Source: an uncultured Pelagibacteraceae bacterium (lineage in GTDB: Bacteria; Pseudomonadota; Alphaproteobacteria; Pelagibacterales; Pelagibacteraceae). Taken from it: a DNA stretch of 64,000 bases. The notes beneath the pieces were generated by a model. It worked only from the letters and a program-made list of their open reading frames with translations, did no database searches and was not told where the DNA came from. Shown here in pieces: positions 25,218 to 34,059 of this stretch. The translations under genes were made by a program, and so were the position numbers. The stretch covers positions 62,001-126,000 of the forward strand of contig CACJFE010000002.1 in the NCBI GenBank assembly GCA_902592655.1, read 5' to 3'. How positions within the stretch are numbered: position 1 is the first letter of the stretch; each line of letters opens with the position of its first letter.

Positions 25218-25759
25218 GGTAGAGGTTTTGGATTATCACCTTTTGAATTCATGTATAAAATTACTGACGCTCTATCCTTCTCTTTCCTAAGTCCCGCAAA
25301 AGCCATCTTAGTTCCTTTAATGTACGCTTGCGGCTTAATTAAGTAACTATTCATTTCTTCAAAAGACCATTCTTTAGCATAAGCGACCATTGCTTTAGAA
25401 TACTTATAGTCACTTACTGAACCGGCCGTTCTTCCAATCACATTCCATAAATTTGGACCTATCATGTTTTTTCCACCAGCTGCAATCATATGACAAGCAC
25501 TACATTTTTTAAAAACTTTTTCACCATGAGCTAAATCACCCATGGCTAATAGAGCTTTAATATCTACCACTTCAATAACTTTTTCTGATGTTTCTACTGA
25601 GCTAGAGGACGTTGCAACTTCAAGACCCTCAACTTTATAAGCAGATTGTTCTGGTTTTTCTACATGAAACAAGATGTCAGTAAACTTTCCAATACCAATG
25701 ACAATAAGAGCGGTCAAAAGAATTGCTCCAATTATTTTATTTAATTCAAAACTGTCCAT
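25214..25759 (-). CDS. Membrane-anchored cytochrome c (CycM-like)
   Basis: A class I cytochrome c of 181 residues with an uncleaved N-terminal membrane anchor (about 9-24), an acidic/serine linker, and a heme domain with CSACH and 'MIGPNLWNVIGR'. The axial Met is in TKMAFAGLRK. Such c552/CycM proteins carry electrons from the bc1 complex to the aa3 oxidase encoded at 59198-63999. It is convergent with argF and divergent from kdsB. It is likely a single-gene unit. Confidence 0.93.
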   Translation of the reverse strand: MDSFELNKIIGAILLTALIVIGIGKFTDILFHVEKPEQSAYKVEGLEVATSSSSVETSEKVIEVVDIKALLAMGDLAHGEKVFKKCSACHMIAAGGKNMIGPNLWNVIGRTAGSVSDYKYSKAMVAYAKEWSFEEMNSYLIKPQAYIKGTKMAFAGLRKEKDRASVILYMNSKGDNPKPLP

Positions 25760-25851
25760 AATTTTGGTAAGTACAAGGAGACATATAACACGAGTTTTAG
25801 AGAAAAAACTTAAAATTACAATATTTTTTTGCGTCTTTGAGACGCATAACT

Positions 25852-26592
25852 ATGAATAAAATTGCTATAATTATACCAACTAGATTAGACGCTAAAAGAT
25901 TACCTAATAAACCTCTTAAACTCATAAATAATAAAGAGATGATTCTTCATGTTTATGACATGGCCAAAAGATCTGACTGCGGAGATGTGTATGTAGCGAC
26001 TCCAGATCAAAAAATTATTGAAGTTATAAATAATCAAGGCGGCAATGCTGTTAAAACTGCAGCCCATCATCAAACAGGAACAGATAGAGTTTTTGAAGTT
26101 TTTAAAGAAATTTTAAAATCTAAACCAAACATTATTGTAAATCTCCAAGGAGATATGCCAAATATTTCTCCTGAAGCAATTAAAGATTTAGTTTCTTATA
26201 TAGAAAAGAAAAAGTGTGATATTGCGACATTAGCTAGCGATTTACATCGTGATGAAATAGAAAATGAGAATGTAGTAAAAGTTTCCGTAAAAGAAAAATT
26301 ATCCTTAAAATCATACAGTCAAGCTTTAGATTTTTATAGAGTAAATGCAAATTTAAAACATAATTTATATCATCATGTAGGTATTTATGCCTTTACTAAC
26401 GAAGCATTGTTAAGGTATGTAAGTCTACAAAGATCAAAACTTGAAATTGAGAGAAACTTAGAACAACTTAGAGCGATTGAAGACAAGATGAACATACATG
26501 TAGGATATATAAAGTCTTCGCCTTTAAGTGTAGATACAAATGAAGATCTAATTAATATAAAAAAATTAATGGAAAATAATGAAAAAAAATAA
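25852..26592 (+). CDS. kdsB: 3-deoxy-manno-octulosonate cytidylyltransferase
   Basis: Activates Kdo as CMP-Kdo for LPS core assembly. 'IIPTRLDAKRLPNKPL' is the nucleotide-binding start, with NLQGDMP and 'HVGIYAF' further on. I start at the ATG at 25852 (MNKIAII) rather than an ATG 15 bases earlier, because the family begins there. Length is 246 residues. It overlaps pheA by 14 bases. The Kdo transferase gene waaA is at 51005. Confidence 0.94.
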   Translation: MNKIAIIIPTRLDAKRLPNKPLKLINNKEMILHVYDMAKRSDCGDVYVATPDQKIIEVINNQGGNAVKTAAHHQTGTDRVFEVFKEILKSKPNIIVNLQGDMPNISPEAIKDLVSYIEKKKCDIATLASDLHRDEIENENVVKVSVKEKLSLKSYSQALDFYRVNANLKHNLYHHVGIYAFTNEALLRYVSLQRSKLEIERNLEQLRAIEDKMNIHVGYIKSSPLSVDTNEDLINIKKLMENNEKK

Positions 26593-27421
26593 GATAGCAA
26601 TACAAGGTGAGCTCGGTGCCTACTCACATATAGCTGCAGAGAGTCTTTACCAAAATGCTGAAATTAGTACCTGCGCCACTTTTGAGGAAGCATTCAAATT
26701 AGCTTTTGATGACCCTAGTGTTAAAATAGTGATCCCTATCGAAAACTCTTTAGCAGGAAGAGTTGCAGACATACATTATTTGCTACCAAAATATAAATTA
26801 CAAATACATGGAGAATATTTTCAAGCCGTAGAACATAATTTACTTTGTAAACCCGAAGCCGTAATGGAGGATATAAAATATGTTAGAAGTCATGCCCAGG
26901 CCATCGGACAATGTCAAAATTTGATAAATGAAAAAAAATTAAAAGCAATAATATCTGCAGATACAGCTGGATCGGCTAAAGATTTAGCTGAAGGCAAAGA
27001 TAAATCGATTGCAGCTATAGCATCAGAGCTATCTGCTAAAATTTATAATTTAAAAATCTTAAAACGAAATATTGAAGACGAAAAAGGCAATGTTACGCGC
27101 TTTTTGATAATGGGAAAAAATATTGAGCAACCAGAGTTTATTGAAAATAAAAAATTTATAACTAGTTGTATTTTCAGAGTTAAAAGTGAACCATCAGCTC
27201 TTTACAAGTGTCTCGGTGGATTTGCCACTAATCAAGTTAATTTAACTAAATTGGAAAGTTTTTCGGTCAAAAATACTTTTGATCAAGCAAATTTCTACTT
27301 AGACTTAGAAGGACATTTGGAGCAACCGGAGGTAAAAAAAGCCCTAGAAGAACTAGGCTTTCACACTGAAACTTTAGATATTTTGGGAGTTTACGCGGCA
27401 TCTAAATCTAGGGAAAAATAG
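26579..27421 (+). CDS. pheA: Prephenate dehydratase
   Basis: Converts prephenate to phenylpyruvate for phenylalanine synthesis. The 280-residue monofunctional protein has the catalytic domain (GELGAYSHIAAES, 'IENSLAGRV', GNVTRFLIMG) and a C-terminal ACT domain (about 187-275, 'EPSALYKCLGGFA', KLESFSVK) for feedback inhibition by phenylalanine. It overlaps kdsB by 14 bases. This pairing of kdsB and pheA is common in alphaproteobacteria. It ends 58 bases before the SRP RNA. Confidence 0.94.
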   Translation: MKKNKIAIQGELGAYSHIAAESLYQNAEISTCATFEEAFKLAFDDPSVKIVIPIENSLAGRVADIHYLLPKYKLQIHGEYFQAVEHNLLCKPEAVMEDIKYVRSHAQAIGQCQNLINEKKLKAIISADTAGSAKDLAEGKDKSIAAIASELSAKIYNLKILKRNIEDEKGNVTRFLIMGKNIEQPEFIENKKFITSCIFRVKSEPSALYKCLGGFATNQVNLTKLESFSVKNTFDQANFYLDLEGHLEQPEVKKALEELGFHTETLDILGVYAASKSREK

Positions 27422-27443
27422 TCCACAAAATCTAATTCTACTC

Positions 27444-27473
27444 TTGTAGTATTTAAATTGATCTTGATATAAT
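27444..27473 (+). promoter_or_regulatory. Sigma-70-type promoter of the SRP RNA
   Basis: TTGTAG (27444-27449) and a perfect TATAAT (27468-27473) are 18 bases apart, and the G at 27480 where the RNA helix begins lies 7 bases after the -10. Confidence 0.7.
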
Positions 27474-27479
27474 CATAAT

Positions 27480-27571
27480 GAGGTTGGCATCAGGTGGATG
27501 TTTCGTGAACCCGGTCAGATCTGAAAGGAAGCAGCCGTAATGAAAATAATTCAGGTTGTTGCCTGCCTCTT
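27480..27571 (+). ncRNA. ffs: Signal recognition particle RNA (4.5S, small bacterial type)
   Basis: The conserved apical part is clear: the GGTGGATGTTTCGTGAACCCGGTCAG region, AAGGAAGCAGCC of the Ffh-binding loop and a GNAR-type region. The ends pair through GAGG (27480-27483) and CCTC (27566-27569) with further helix between. With Ffh it targets membrane proteins to the Sec machinery. It lies directly before dnaX, a conserved arrangement in alphaproteobacteria, and has its own promoter. Confidence 0.93.
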
Positions 27572-27574
27572 AAA

Positions 27575-29248
27575 ATGAAAAACAAAATTTTAGCGCTTAA
27601 ATATAGACCACAAGAGTTCAATGATTTAATTGGTCAGGAAGTTGTATCTCAAACCATCACTAATGCCATTAAGCTTAATAAAACCCCTAACGCATATCTT
27701 TTAACCGGCATAAGGGGCGTTGGTAAAACTACAACAGCTCGTTTAATTGCAAAAGCTTTAAATTGTACAAAAAATTTTTCTATAGGCGAAAAGTGTAACG
27801 AAAGTGAGAAGTGTCATTGTAAAGAAATTGTCGACTCTAATCATATGGATGTTTTAGAAATGGATGCTGCATCTAAAACTGGAATAGATGACGTAAGAGA
27901 GTTAATTGAAAATTCAAAGTACAGCCCAACAAGCGCTAAATTTAAAATATTTATAATAGATGAAGTCCATATGTTATCAAAGCAAGCTTTTAATGGACTA
28001 CTCAAAACTTTAGAAGAGCCGCCACCAAGTTTAAAATTTATCTTGGCCACTACTGAAGCAAGAAAAATTCCTGTCACAATTTTGTCGAGATGCCAAAGGT
28101 TCGATCTTAAAAGAGTTGGAGTTGAGGAATTATGTCTTCATTTAAAAAAAATTGCTGATAAAGAAAATGGTAAAATTAGTGAAAAAGCTATTAGACTAAT
28201 CGCGAGAACTTCCGAAGGCTCTGTGAGAGATTCAATTTCTTTACTTGATAGAGCCTTAATAACTCAAAACTTGCAAGACACGAAAGTAGTGGAAGAGCAC
28301 GATGTTAGAAGAATGTTAGGCTTAGCAGATAAGACTAAAATAATTGAACTTCTAAAAGATGTTTTTCAAGGAGATGAAAAAAATAGTTTAAAAATTTTAA
28401 AAGAACAAATAGCTAATGGTATAGATGCCAAAAATTTTTTAAATGATGTCTTAGAAATTCTATACCATTTTAGTAGGCAAATAAGTTTAGGCTCTATTGA
28501 GAAAGATATGTCTATCTCAGAGTTAGAAAATGAAATGATAGAAAAATACTCAAAAAATTTAGATATACATGATATTGGATTATTTTGGCAATTAACTTTA
28601 AAAACTATTGATGATCTTAAAATTATTGGTAATGAAAGTTTGGCTCTAGAAATGTTTATTATGCAATTAGTTCACTTAAAAAAAATTAGAAAGAGTGAAG
28701 ATATTAGAAATGAAGAAAGTTTTTCTATAAGAAGTCAGGAAAATCCTGATAACAAAAAAATAATTGATAAAATTCTGGACACGAATAATAATAATCAAGC
28801 AAAAAATCAGCTTAAAAGCACTAATCAAATTAAGTCAAAACCAATAAATAACTTCAGTGAAAAAAATATTAAAACTAAAATTGAAATTACAAATTTTAAA
28901 GATTTAATTGATAAAGCAAATAATGAGAAAGAAATAGAATTAAAATATGATTTAGAAAGAAATGTCAAATTAGTAAGTTTCAGCAAAGGAAAAATAGATA
29001 TAAGCTTTAATGAGAAATTAAACAAAAATTTTATTAAAAATTTAACTGATAAACTATTCAAATGGACAAACGAAAGATGGATTATTTCTTTAAGTAAAAA
29101 TTTAAATGCAAAGAGTATATATGAACAAAATTTGGAAGATAAAAATAAGTTAATTAATGAGTTCAAAAACAACAAAATATCAAAAGATATCGAGTCAGCT
29201 TTCCCAGATGCAATGTTAGTTGATATAGAGGAGGATAAAGATAAATAG
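27575..29248 (+). CDS. dnaX: DNA polymerase III subunit gamma/tau
   Basis: Clamp loader ATPase of the replisome, 557 residues. The AAA+ part has the N-terminal 'LALKYRPQEFNDLIGQE', Walker A GIRGVGKTT, a four-cysteine zinc site (residues about 65-82), 'IIDEVHMLSK' and the 'SEGSVRDSISLLDRA' sensor. The C-terminal 200 residues are rich in Asn and Lys and poorly conserved. The ATG follows the SRP RNA by 3 bases, so read-through from that promoter is likely. ybaB starts directly after the stop. Confidence 0.95.
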   Translation: MKNKILALKYRPQEFNDLIGQEVVSQTITNAIKLNKTPNAYLLTGIRGVGKTTTARLIAKALNCTKNFSIGEKCNESEKCHCKEIVDSNHMDVLEMDAASKTGIDDVRELIENSKYSPTSAKFKIFIIDEVHMLSKQAFNGLLKTLEEPPPSLKFILATTEARKIPVTILSRCQRFDLKRVGVEELCLHLKKIADKENGKISEKAIRLIARTSEGSVRDSISLLDRALITQNLQDTKVVEEHDVRRMLGLADKTKIIELLKDVFQGDEKNSLKILKEQIANGIDAKNFLNDVLEILYHFSRQISLGSIEKDMSISELENEMIEKYSKNLDIHDIGLFWQLTLKTIDDLKIIGNESLALEMFIMQLVHLKKIRKSEDIRNEESFSIRSQENPDNKKIIDKILDTNNNNQAKNQLKSTNQIKSKPINNFSEKNIKTKIEITNFKDLIDKANNEKEIELKYDLERNVKLVSFSKGKIDISFNEKLNKNFIKNLTDKLFKWTNERWIISLSKNLNAKSIYEQNLEDKNKLINEFKNNKISKDIESAFPDAMLVDIEEDKDK

Positions 29249-29569
29249 ATGAATAATTTTTCAGACATGCTTTCTAAAGCTAAAGCTATGCAAGAAAAAA
29301 TGAAAGAAGCGCAAGATCAAATAAAAAAAATTGAAGTAGAGGGGATGTCAGGTGGTAATCTTGTAAGAGTAATTTTAACTGGTGATTATGAAATAAAATT
29401 AATAGAGATTACGGAAGCGGCAAAAAAAGAAAATCAAGAAATTATTAACGATCTAATAATAGCAGCGTACAACAACGCAAAAGATAACCTTAAAAAAAAA
29501 TCTGCAGAAGAATTATCTAAAGTCACGGGTGGTTTAAATCTTCCGTTAGATTTTAAATTACCATTTTAA
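29249..29569 (+). CDS. ybaB: YbaB/EbfC family nucleoid-associated protein
   Basis: A small DNA-binding protein of 106 residues with the family pattern MLSKAKAMQEKMKEAQ at the start, 'GMSGGNLVRVILTG' in the middle and 'GLNLP' near the end. It forms dimers that bind DNA, often encoded between dnaX and recR as here. The ATG follows the dnaX stop without a gap and the last base of its stop is shared with the recR start. Confidence 0.93.
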   Translation: MNNFSDMLSKAKAMQEKMKEAQDQIKKIEVEGMSGGNLVRVILTGDYEIKLIEITEAAKKENQEIINDLIIAAYNNAKDNLKKKSAEELSKVTGGLNLPLDFKLPF

Positions 29570-30174
29570 TGGATAACGATATTCCAGAAATAAAAGAATT
29601 AATTTATCAGTTTTCAAAATTACCTGGTTTAGGACCCAAGTCCGCAAAAAGAATAATTCTCAAACTAATAAATAATAAAGATAAGATGGTAAAACCATTA
29701 GCAAAATCTTTGGCTCAAGTTTATAAAAAAGTTGTTAGGTGTGTTGATTGCGGAAATTTAAAAATAATAGATAAAGTTTGTATTTGTTCAACCGATAAAA
29801 TCTATGACAAAATTTGTGTAGTAGAAAATTTAGCCGATATGTGGGTCATTGATTCTGCAAATATTTATAAAGGGCATTATCATATTTTAGGTGGAACATT
29901 AAATTCTAATGAAAATTATGAACAAAAAAATTTACTAATAGAATCTTTAATAAAGAGAATTAAAAGAAATAACTTAAAAGAAGTAATTATTGCTACTAGC
30001 GCTACAGTAGAGGGTCAGACAACCGCACACTATATTGAGGATACTATTAAAAATGGAAAAATAAAAATTACAAAATTAGCACAAGGTCTACCTGTGGGCG
30101 GTGAAATTGAACAATTAGATGATGGCACTCTGCTATCAGCTTTTAAAAATAGAGTGCCTGTAACAAGTAATTAG
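29569..30174 (+). CDS. recR: Recombination protein RecR
   Basis: Part of the RecFOR system that loads RecA at single-strand gaps. The 201-residue protein has a helix-hairpin-helix ('LPGLGPKSAKRI'), a C4 zinc finger (CVDCGNL... CICS) and a Toprim domain (about 80-175, 'ICVVENLADMWVI', HILGG). The length is normal. It is convergent with malate synthase, with a 4-base overlap of the ends. ffs-dnaX-ybaB-recR form one conserved block. Confidence 0.95.
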   Translation: MDNDIPEIKELIYQFSKLPGLGPKSAKRIILKLINNKDKMVKPLAKSLAQVYKKVVRCVDCGNLKIIDKVCICSTDKIYDKICVVENLADMWVIDSANIYKGHYHILGGTLNSNENYEQKNLLIESLIKRIKRNNLKEVIIATSATVEGQTTAHYIEDTIKNGKIKITKLAQGLPVGGEIEQLDDGTLLSAFKNRVPVTSN

Positions 30175-32315
30175 TTAAGGCCTTTTTTTTCTAATCTTTT
30201 TTTGTGAAGAAGAGGCTCAGTATAACCAGAAGGCTGAAATCTTCCTTGAAAAATTAAATCACACGCTGTTGAAAATGCTAAAGAATTTTCAAAATTATCT
30301 GACATTTTTTCGTAGGTAGGATCATCTCTATTTTGTTCATCAACAATTTTTGCCATTTTTTTCATCACTTCAATTACTTTCTCCTTTTTACAAATCCCGT
30401 GATGTAACCAATTGGCGATGTGTTGAGAAGATATTCTAAGTGTTGCTCTATCTTCCATTAACCCCACATTATTTATGTCAGGAACCTTTGAACAACCTAC
30501 ACCTTGATTAATCCACCTGACCACGTAACCTAAGATCCCTTGGGCATTGTTTTCTAATTCTCGATTTATATCTTCAATAGACCAGTTAGGTCTATCTGCA
30601 ATAGGAATTTCTAAAATTTTTTCTACTTTAGCTTTATTTCTTTGTCTAATTTTTACCTGTTCATTAAAAACATTTATTTTATGATAATGGAGGCTATGTA
30701 AAGTTGCTGCAGTAGGTGAAGGAACCCAAGCGCAGTTAGCTCCTGATTTTGGATGAGATATTTTTTGCTCCATCATATTTCCCATTTGGTCAGGCATCGC
30801 CCACATACCTTTTCCTATTTGAGCTTTACCAGAAAAACCACATCTTAAGCCAATATCCACATTCCAATCTTCATAAGTATTAAGCCATGTAGATTTTTTC
30901 ATCTCTCCTTTAAAAATCATAGGCCCAGCTTCGAAGGAGGTATGCATTTCATCACCTGTCCTATCCAAGAAACCAGTGTTGATAAATACAATTCTATTTT
31001 TTACCTGTCTTATACACTCTTTTAAATTAACGGTGGTTCGTCTTTCCTCATCCATTATCCCTACCTTGATCGAATATTTTTTTATACCTAGAGTTTCTTC
31101 AACTTTACCAAAAAGATTATTTGTAAAAGCTACTTCTTCTGGACCATGCATTTTAGGTTTAACAATATATACAGAATTAGTTCTAGAATTAATCTTATTC
31201 TTAAAATCATGTAATGCACACAGCGTAGATATAAATGCATCTAAAATACCCTCAGGAATCTCCGTATCGTCTTTTAGTGTAATAGCAGAATTAGTCATTA
31301 GATGACCAACATTTCTATTTAATAATAATGCCCTACCGTGAAGTGATATTTTCTTTCCGTCTTTAGAAATATAATTTCTATCAGGATTGAGCTTTCTTAC
31401 AATTTTTTCCCCGTTTTTCTCAAACTTAGCTATGAGATCGCCTTTCATTAGTCCTAACCAGTTTCTATAACACTTAACTTTATCTTCAGCATCAACCGCT
31501 GCTACAGAGTCCTCATTATCGACTATTGTTGATAAAGCTGACTCAACTATAACATCAGAAATAGAAGCTTTATCATTTTTTCCAACGGTAGTATTAGGGT
31601 CAATAACAATATCGACATGCAAATTGTTATTTTTGATTAAAATTGATTTTGGTTCAATTTTTTCTCCTGTAAAGGCTAAAAATTGATTTTCATTTGCAAG
31701 ATAATACTTTTCGGAGCCAACAAATAAAGTAAGCTTTGCGTTCTCAATTTGAATTTTTGAAATATTTTTCCAGCTAGTTTTAATCAAAGGAAAGCTTTCA
31801 TCTAGAAAATTTCTAACGTATTCAACGACTTTATTAGCTCTTTCTAAATTATACTCCTTATACTTTGTCCCTGATATTACATCGGTCCCATATAAAGCAT
31901 CATACAAACTTCCCCATCGAGCATTAGCAGCATTTAATGCATACCTGGCATTATCAACTGGAACAACTAATTGAGGTCCGGCAATTTTAGAAATTTCTTT
32001 GTCAATATTTTCTGTCTCTATCTCAAAATCTTCTTTTTCATCTACTAAATATGAAATTGATTTTAAAAAATCTAAATATTCTCTCTTATCGTGTTCATTA
32101 TTTTGATTTTTCTTATGCCAATTATCCAGCTCTTTTTGAATTTCCTCTCTTTTTTTAATTAAATTTTTGTTAATCGGAGCTAATTCATGAACGGCTTCTG
32201 AAAACTTACTCCAAAATGAGTCAGAGTTTATATTTGTGCCTGGAATAGCTTCTTTGTTAACGAAATCATACAAAGTAGAATTAATTTTAAGCCCATTTTT
32301 GTTAATCACATTCAT
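30171..32315 (-). CDS. glcB: Malate synthase G
   Basis: Condenses glyoxylate and acetyl-CoA to malate. The 714-residue length and the TIM barrel motifs ('IVKPKMHGPEEVAF', GIMDEERRTTVNL, FINTGFLDRTGDEMHT and the 'GKGMWAMPD' region) fit isoform G. It is divergent from accA with only 57 bases between starts. A glycine riboswitch has been reported before glcB in SAR11, but that gap is too small to hold one. A perfect TATAAT on the minus strand at 32342-32337 supplies the promoter. No isocitrate lyase gene is in the window. Confidence 0.96.
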   Translation of the reverse strand: MNVINKNGLKINSTLYDFVNKEAIPGTNINSDSFWSKFSEAVHELAPINKNLIKKREEIQKELDNWHKKNQNNEHDKREYLDFLKSISYLVDEKEDFEIETENIDKEISKIAGPQLVVPVDNARYALNAANARWGSLYDALYGTDVISGTKYKEYNLERANKVVEYVRNFLDESFPLIKTSWKNISKIQIENAKLTLFVGSEKYYLANENQFLAFTGEKIEPKSILIKNNNLHVDIVIDPNTTVGKNDKASISDVIVESALSTIVDNEDSVAAVDAEDKVKCYRNWLGLMKGDLIAKFEKNGEKIVRKLNPDRNYISKDGKKISLHGRALLLNRNVGHLMTNSAITLKDDTEIPEGILDAFISTLCALHDFKNKINSRTNSVYIVKPKMHGPEEVAFTNNLFGKVEETLGIKKYSIKVGIMDEERRTTVNLKECIRQVKNRIVFINTGFLDRTGDEMHTSFEAGPMIFKGEMKKSTWLNTYEDWNVDIGLRCGFSGKAQIGKGMWAMPDQMGNMMEQKISHPKSGANCAWVPSPTAATLHSLHYHKINVFNEQVKIRQRNKAKVEKILEIPIADRPNWSIEDINRELENNAQGILGYVVRWINQGVGCSKVPDINNVGLMEDRATLRISSQHIANWLHHGICKKEKVIEVMKKMAKIVDEQNRDDPTYEKMSDNFENSLAFSTACDLIFQGRFQPSGYTEPLLHKKRLEKKGLN

Positions 32316-32335
32316 TTTACCCGACCTTTATATTA

Positions 32336-32350
32336 TATTATAGTATAATA
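32336..32350. promoter_or_regulatory. Back-to-back -10 elements of glcB and accA
   Basis: The 15-base palindrome TATTATAGTATAATA gives a perfect TATAAT on each strand, one base apart (32344-32349 for accA, 32342-32337 for glcB). Polymerase at one promoter would block the other, so the two genes may be expressed in opposition. The -35 regions are weak. Confidence 0.55.
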
Positions 32351-32372
32351 GTATCATTATTGTAACATTTAT

Positions 32373-33479
32373 ATGAAAAATTATTTAGATTTTGAAAAAG
32401 AAATTAAGGAATTAGAGTTAGAGCTTGATAGTCTAAAAAGTCCATTTGGATCTGAAGGCATTTCAGAAGTTGACACAAGTAAGATAAAAGATACTCAAAA
32501 GCAAATAAACTTAAAGTTAGACGAAATATATTCTAACTTAAATAGCTGGCAAAAAACTCAGGTTGCAAGACATGAGGATCGGCCAAGAGCAAATTTTTAT
32601 ATAAAGAAAATATTTACTCAATTTACATCACTTTCTGGGGACAGGTTTTTTGGTGATGATAAATCAGTCATCGCAGGTTTCGGTTTAATTGAAAACAAAT
32701 CTGTTTTGATAATCGGCCAAGAAAAAGGTGAAGACTTAAATAGCAGAATAGAAAGAAATTTTGGCATGATGCGTCCAGAGGGTTATAGAAAATGTATTAG
32801 GTTGATGAAACTTGCTGATAGATTCCAAATACCTGTAGTAACTTTTGTAGATACCCCAGGTGCTTACCCGGGATTAGGTGCCGAACAAAGAGGACAGGCC
32901 TCAGCTATCGCCAACTCAATCGAATGCAGCATGTCTCTAACTGTACCAAACATATCTATAATAATTGGAGAAGGAGGATCAGGCGGAGCTATAGCTTTAG
33001 CCTCTTCAAACAAAGTTATAATGTTAGAAAACTCAATTTATTCTGTAATATCTCCAGAAGGATGTGCTTCGATACTATGGCGGGATCCTAGTAAGTCTTT
33101 ACAAGCCGCTGAAGCCATGAAACTGACAGCTAAAGATTTATTACGATTAAAAATAATAGACGAGATAATTCCTGAGCCATTGGGAGGCGCACATCGTGAT
33201 CACGAAAGTATTGCAAATGAAATAAAAAATTCAATTATAAAAAATTTGAAGATTTTTGAAAAATTTACCAAAGATGAGATTTATGATCACAGAAAAGCTA
33301 AATTTCTTGAAATTGGAAGAGATAAAGGTTTTAGCAAATCTACAATTATAAACGATACAGGACTGACATACAAAGAACCTGGCACTATTAAATTAAAATC
33401 TCATATTGTTAAATATAAGTATATTTATGGAGCCCTAGGATTTATTACATTAATTGGTTTAATTTACACATTATTTTAG
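32373..33479 (+). CDS. accA: Acetyl-CoA carboxylase carboxyltransferase subunit alpha with a C-terminal membrane segment
   Basis: Transfers the carboxyl group from biotin to acetyl-CoA in fatty acid synthesis. The crotonase-fold core is clear (GQEKGED, 'RNFGMMRPEGYRK', 'TPGAYPGLGAEQRGQA', GEGGSGGAIALA, SPEGCASILWRD). The core ends at about residue 320, the usual length. A further 48 residues follow, ending in a single hydrophobic helix at about 350-367 with basic residues before it. This would tether the enzyme to the inner membrane by its tail. The beta subunit gene accD is not in the window. Confidence 0.94.
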   Translation: MKNYLDFEKEIKELELELDSLKSPFGSEGISEVDTSKIKDTQKQINLKLDEIYSNLNSWQKTQVARHEDRPRANFYIKKIFTQFTSLSGDRFFGDDKSVIAGFGLIENKSVLIIGQEKGEDLNSRIERNFGMMRPEGYRKCIRLMKLADRFQIPVVTFVDTPGAYPGLGAEQRGQASAIANSIECSMSLTVPNISIIIGEGGSGGAIALASSNKVIMLENSIYSVISPEGCASILWRDPSKSLQAAEAMKLTAKDLLRLKIIDEIIPEPLGGAHRDHESIANEIKNSIIKNLKIFEKFTKDEIYDHRKAKFLEIGRDKGFSKSTIINDTGLTYKEPGTIKLKSHIVKYKYIYGALGFITLIGLIYTLF

Positions 33480-33608
33480 TAATGTTGCCCAAAAACAATT
33501 GCGTCAAATAATTTTATTCTACTATTGACTTTTATTACGCAAATCTATTTAAGAGTGCTTGACTAACTTTTAGTTAGTTAAAGTTAATAATAATAAGGAA
33601 AAGTAAAT

Positions 33609-33821
33609 ATGAGTACACTAAAAGGAAAAGTAAAGTGGTTCAATGGTACTAAAGGATATGGTTTCATTGAAAGAGAAGACAAAGAAAAAGACGTGTTCGT
33701 CCATTCTTCTGCGGTAAGAGAAGCTGGTTTAAAATATTTAAACGAGGGTGATGAGTTAACGTTTGAAGTGGAGAGCACAGAAAAAGGTCCTTCAGCAGTA
33801 AAACTGCAGAAAACATCTTAA
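33609..33821 (+). CDS. Cold-shock domain protein
   Basis: A CspA-family single-stranded nucleic acid chaperone of 70 residues. RNP1 (KGYGFIE, residues 15-21) and RNP2 (DVFVHSS, about 29-35) are intact, and the start [11 protein letters not shown] is typical. The AAGGAAAAG ribosome binding site lies before the ATG. The 129-base leader has two TTGACT boxes (33525 and 33559) and a 6-base hairpin at 33562-33578. Long structured leaders often control csp genes. The gene stands alone. Confidence 0.95.
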   Translation: MSTLKGKVKWFNGTKGYGFIEREDKEKDVFVHSSAVREAGLKYLNEGDELTFEVESTEKGPSAVKLQKTS

Positions 33822-33847
33822 TCTAAATTTCCAAAATCACTGATTAT

Positions 33848-33887
33848 CGGGACACTAATTCTAGTCTATACTAATTTTATTGTCCCG
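33848..33887 (+). terminator. Possible terminator hairpin after the cold-shock gene
   Basis: CGGGACA (33848-33854) pairs with TGTCCCG (33881-33887) around a 26-base AT-rich loop, 27 bases after the csp stop codon. The GC-rich stem stands out in this intergenic region. No T run follows, so it may also be an RNA 3' stabiliser. Confidence 0.4.
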
Positions 33888-33933
33888 CTAATTTCATCTT
33901 GAAAAAGTCACAATTATTTTCTACATAAAGGAT

Positions 33934-34011
33934 ATGATTATAAAATTAACAAAATCAAATCAAAAAGCACATTCTCACAGAATGCACGCTAGGCTATTGC
34001 TTAGCTTATAA
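33934..34011 (+). CDS. Possible 25-codon leader peptide before tRNA-His and hisS
   Basis: An ATG preceded by AAAGGAT opens 25 codons and a TAA stop. The product contains KAHSHRMHARLLL, with three His in six residues. Two hairpins overlap the 3' half: CATTCT/AGAATG (33970-33984) and GCTAGGC/GCTTAGC (33988-34005). It is the only ORF-like element in the 238-base gap between csp and tRNA-His. Clustered His codons ahead of his genes recall attenuation leaders, but there is no terminator with a U run, so this is tentative. Confidence 0.35.
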   Translation: MIIKLTKSNQKAHSHRMHARLLLSL

Positions 34012-34059
34012 TCAAAAATATATAAATTTAACTAAAATTAAGATAAAAATAACAGGGAT

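Noticed and set aside
28825..29268. Minus-strand ORF of 147 codons inside dnaX
   Set aside because: It is antisense to the Asn/Lys-rich C-terminus of DnaX, has low-complexity Phe/Leu/Ser content and no ribosome site.
32316..32372. Glycine riboswitch before glcB
   Set aside because: Reported in SAR11 relatives, but the 57-base gap is too short and shows no aptamer-like sequence.
32360..32377. Third Pho-box-like sequence before accA (TTGTAACATTT)
   Set aside because: Only half of the site matches, the second repeat is absent, and it runs into the accA start codon.
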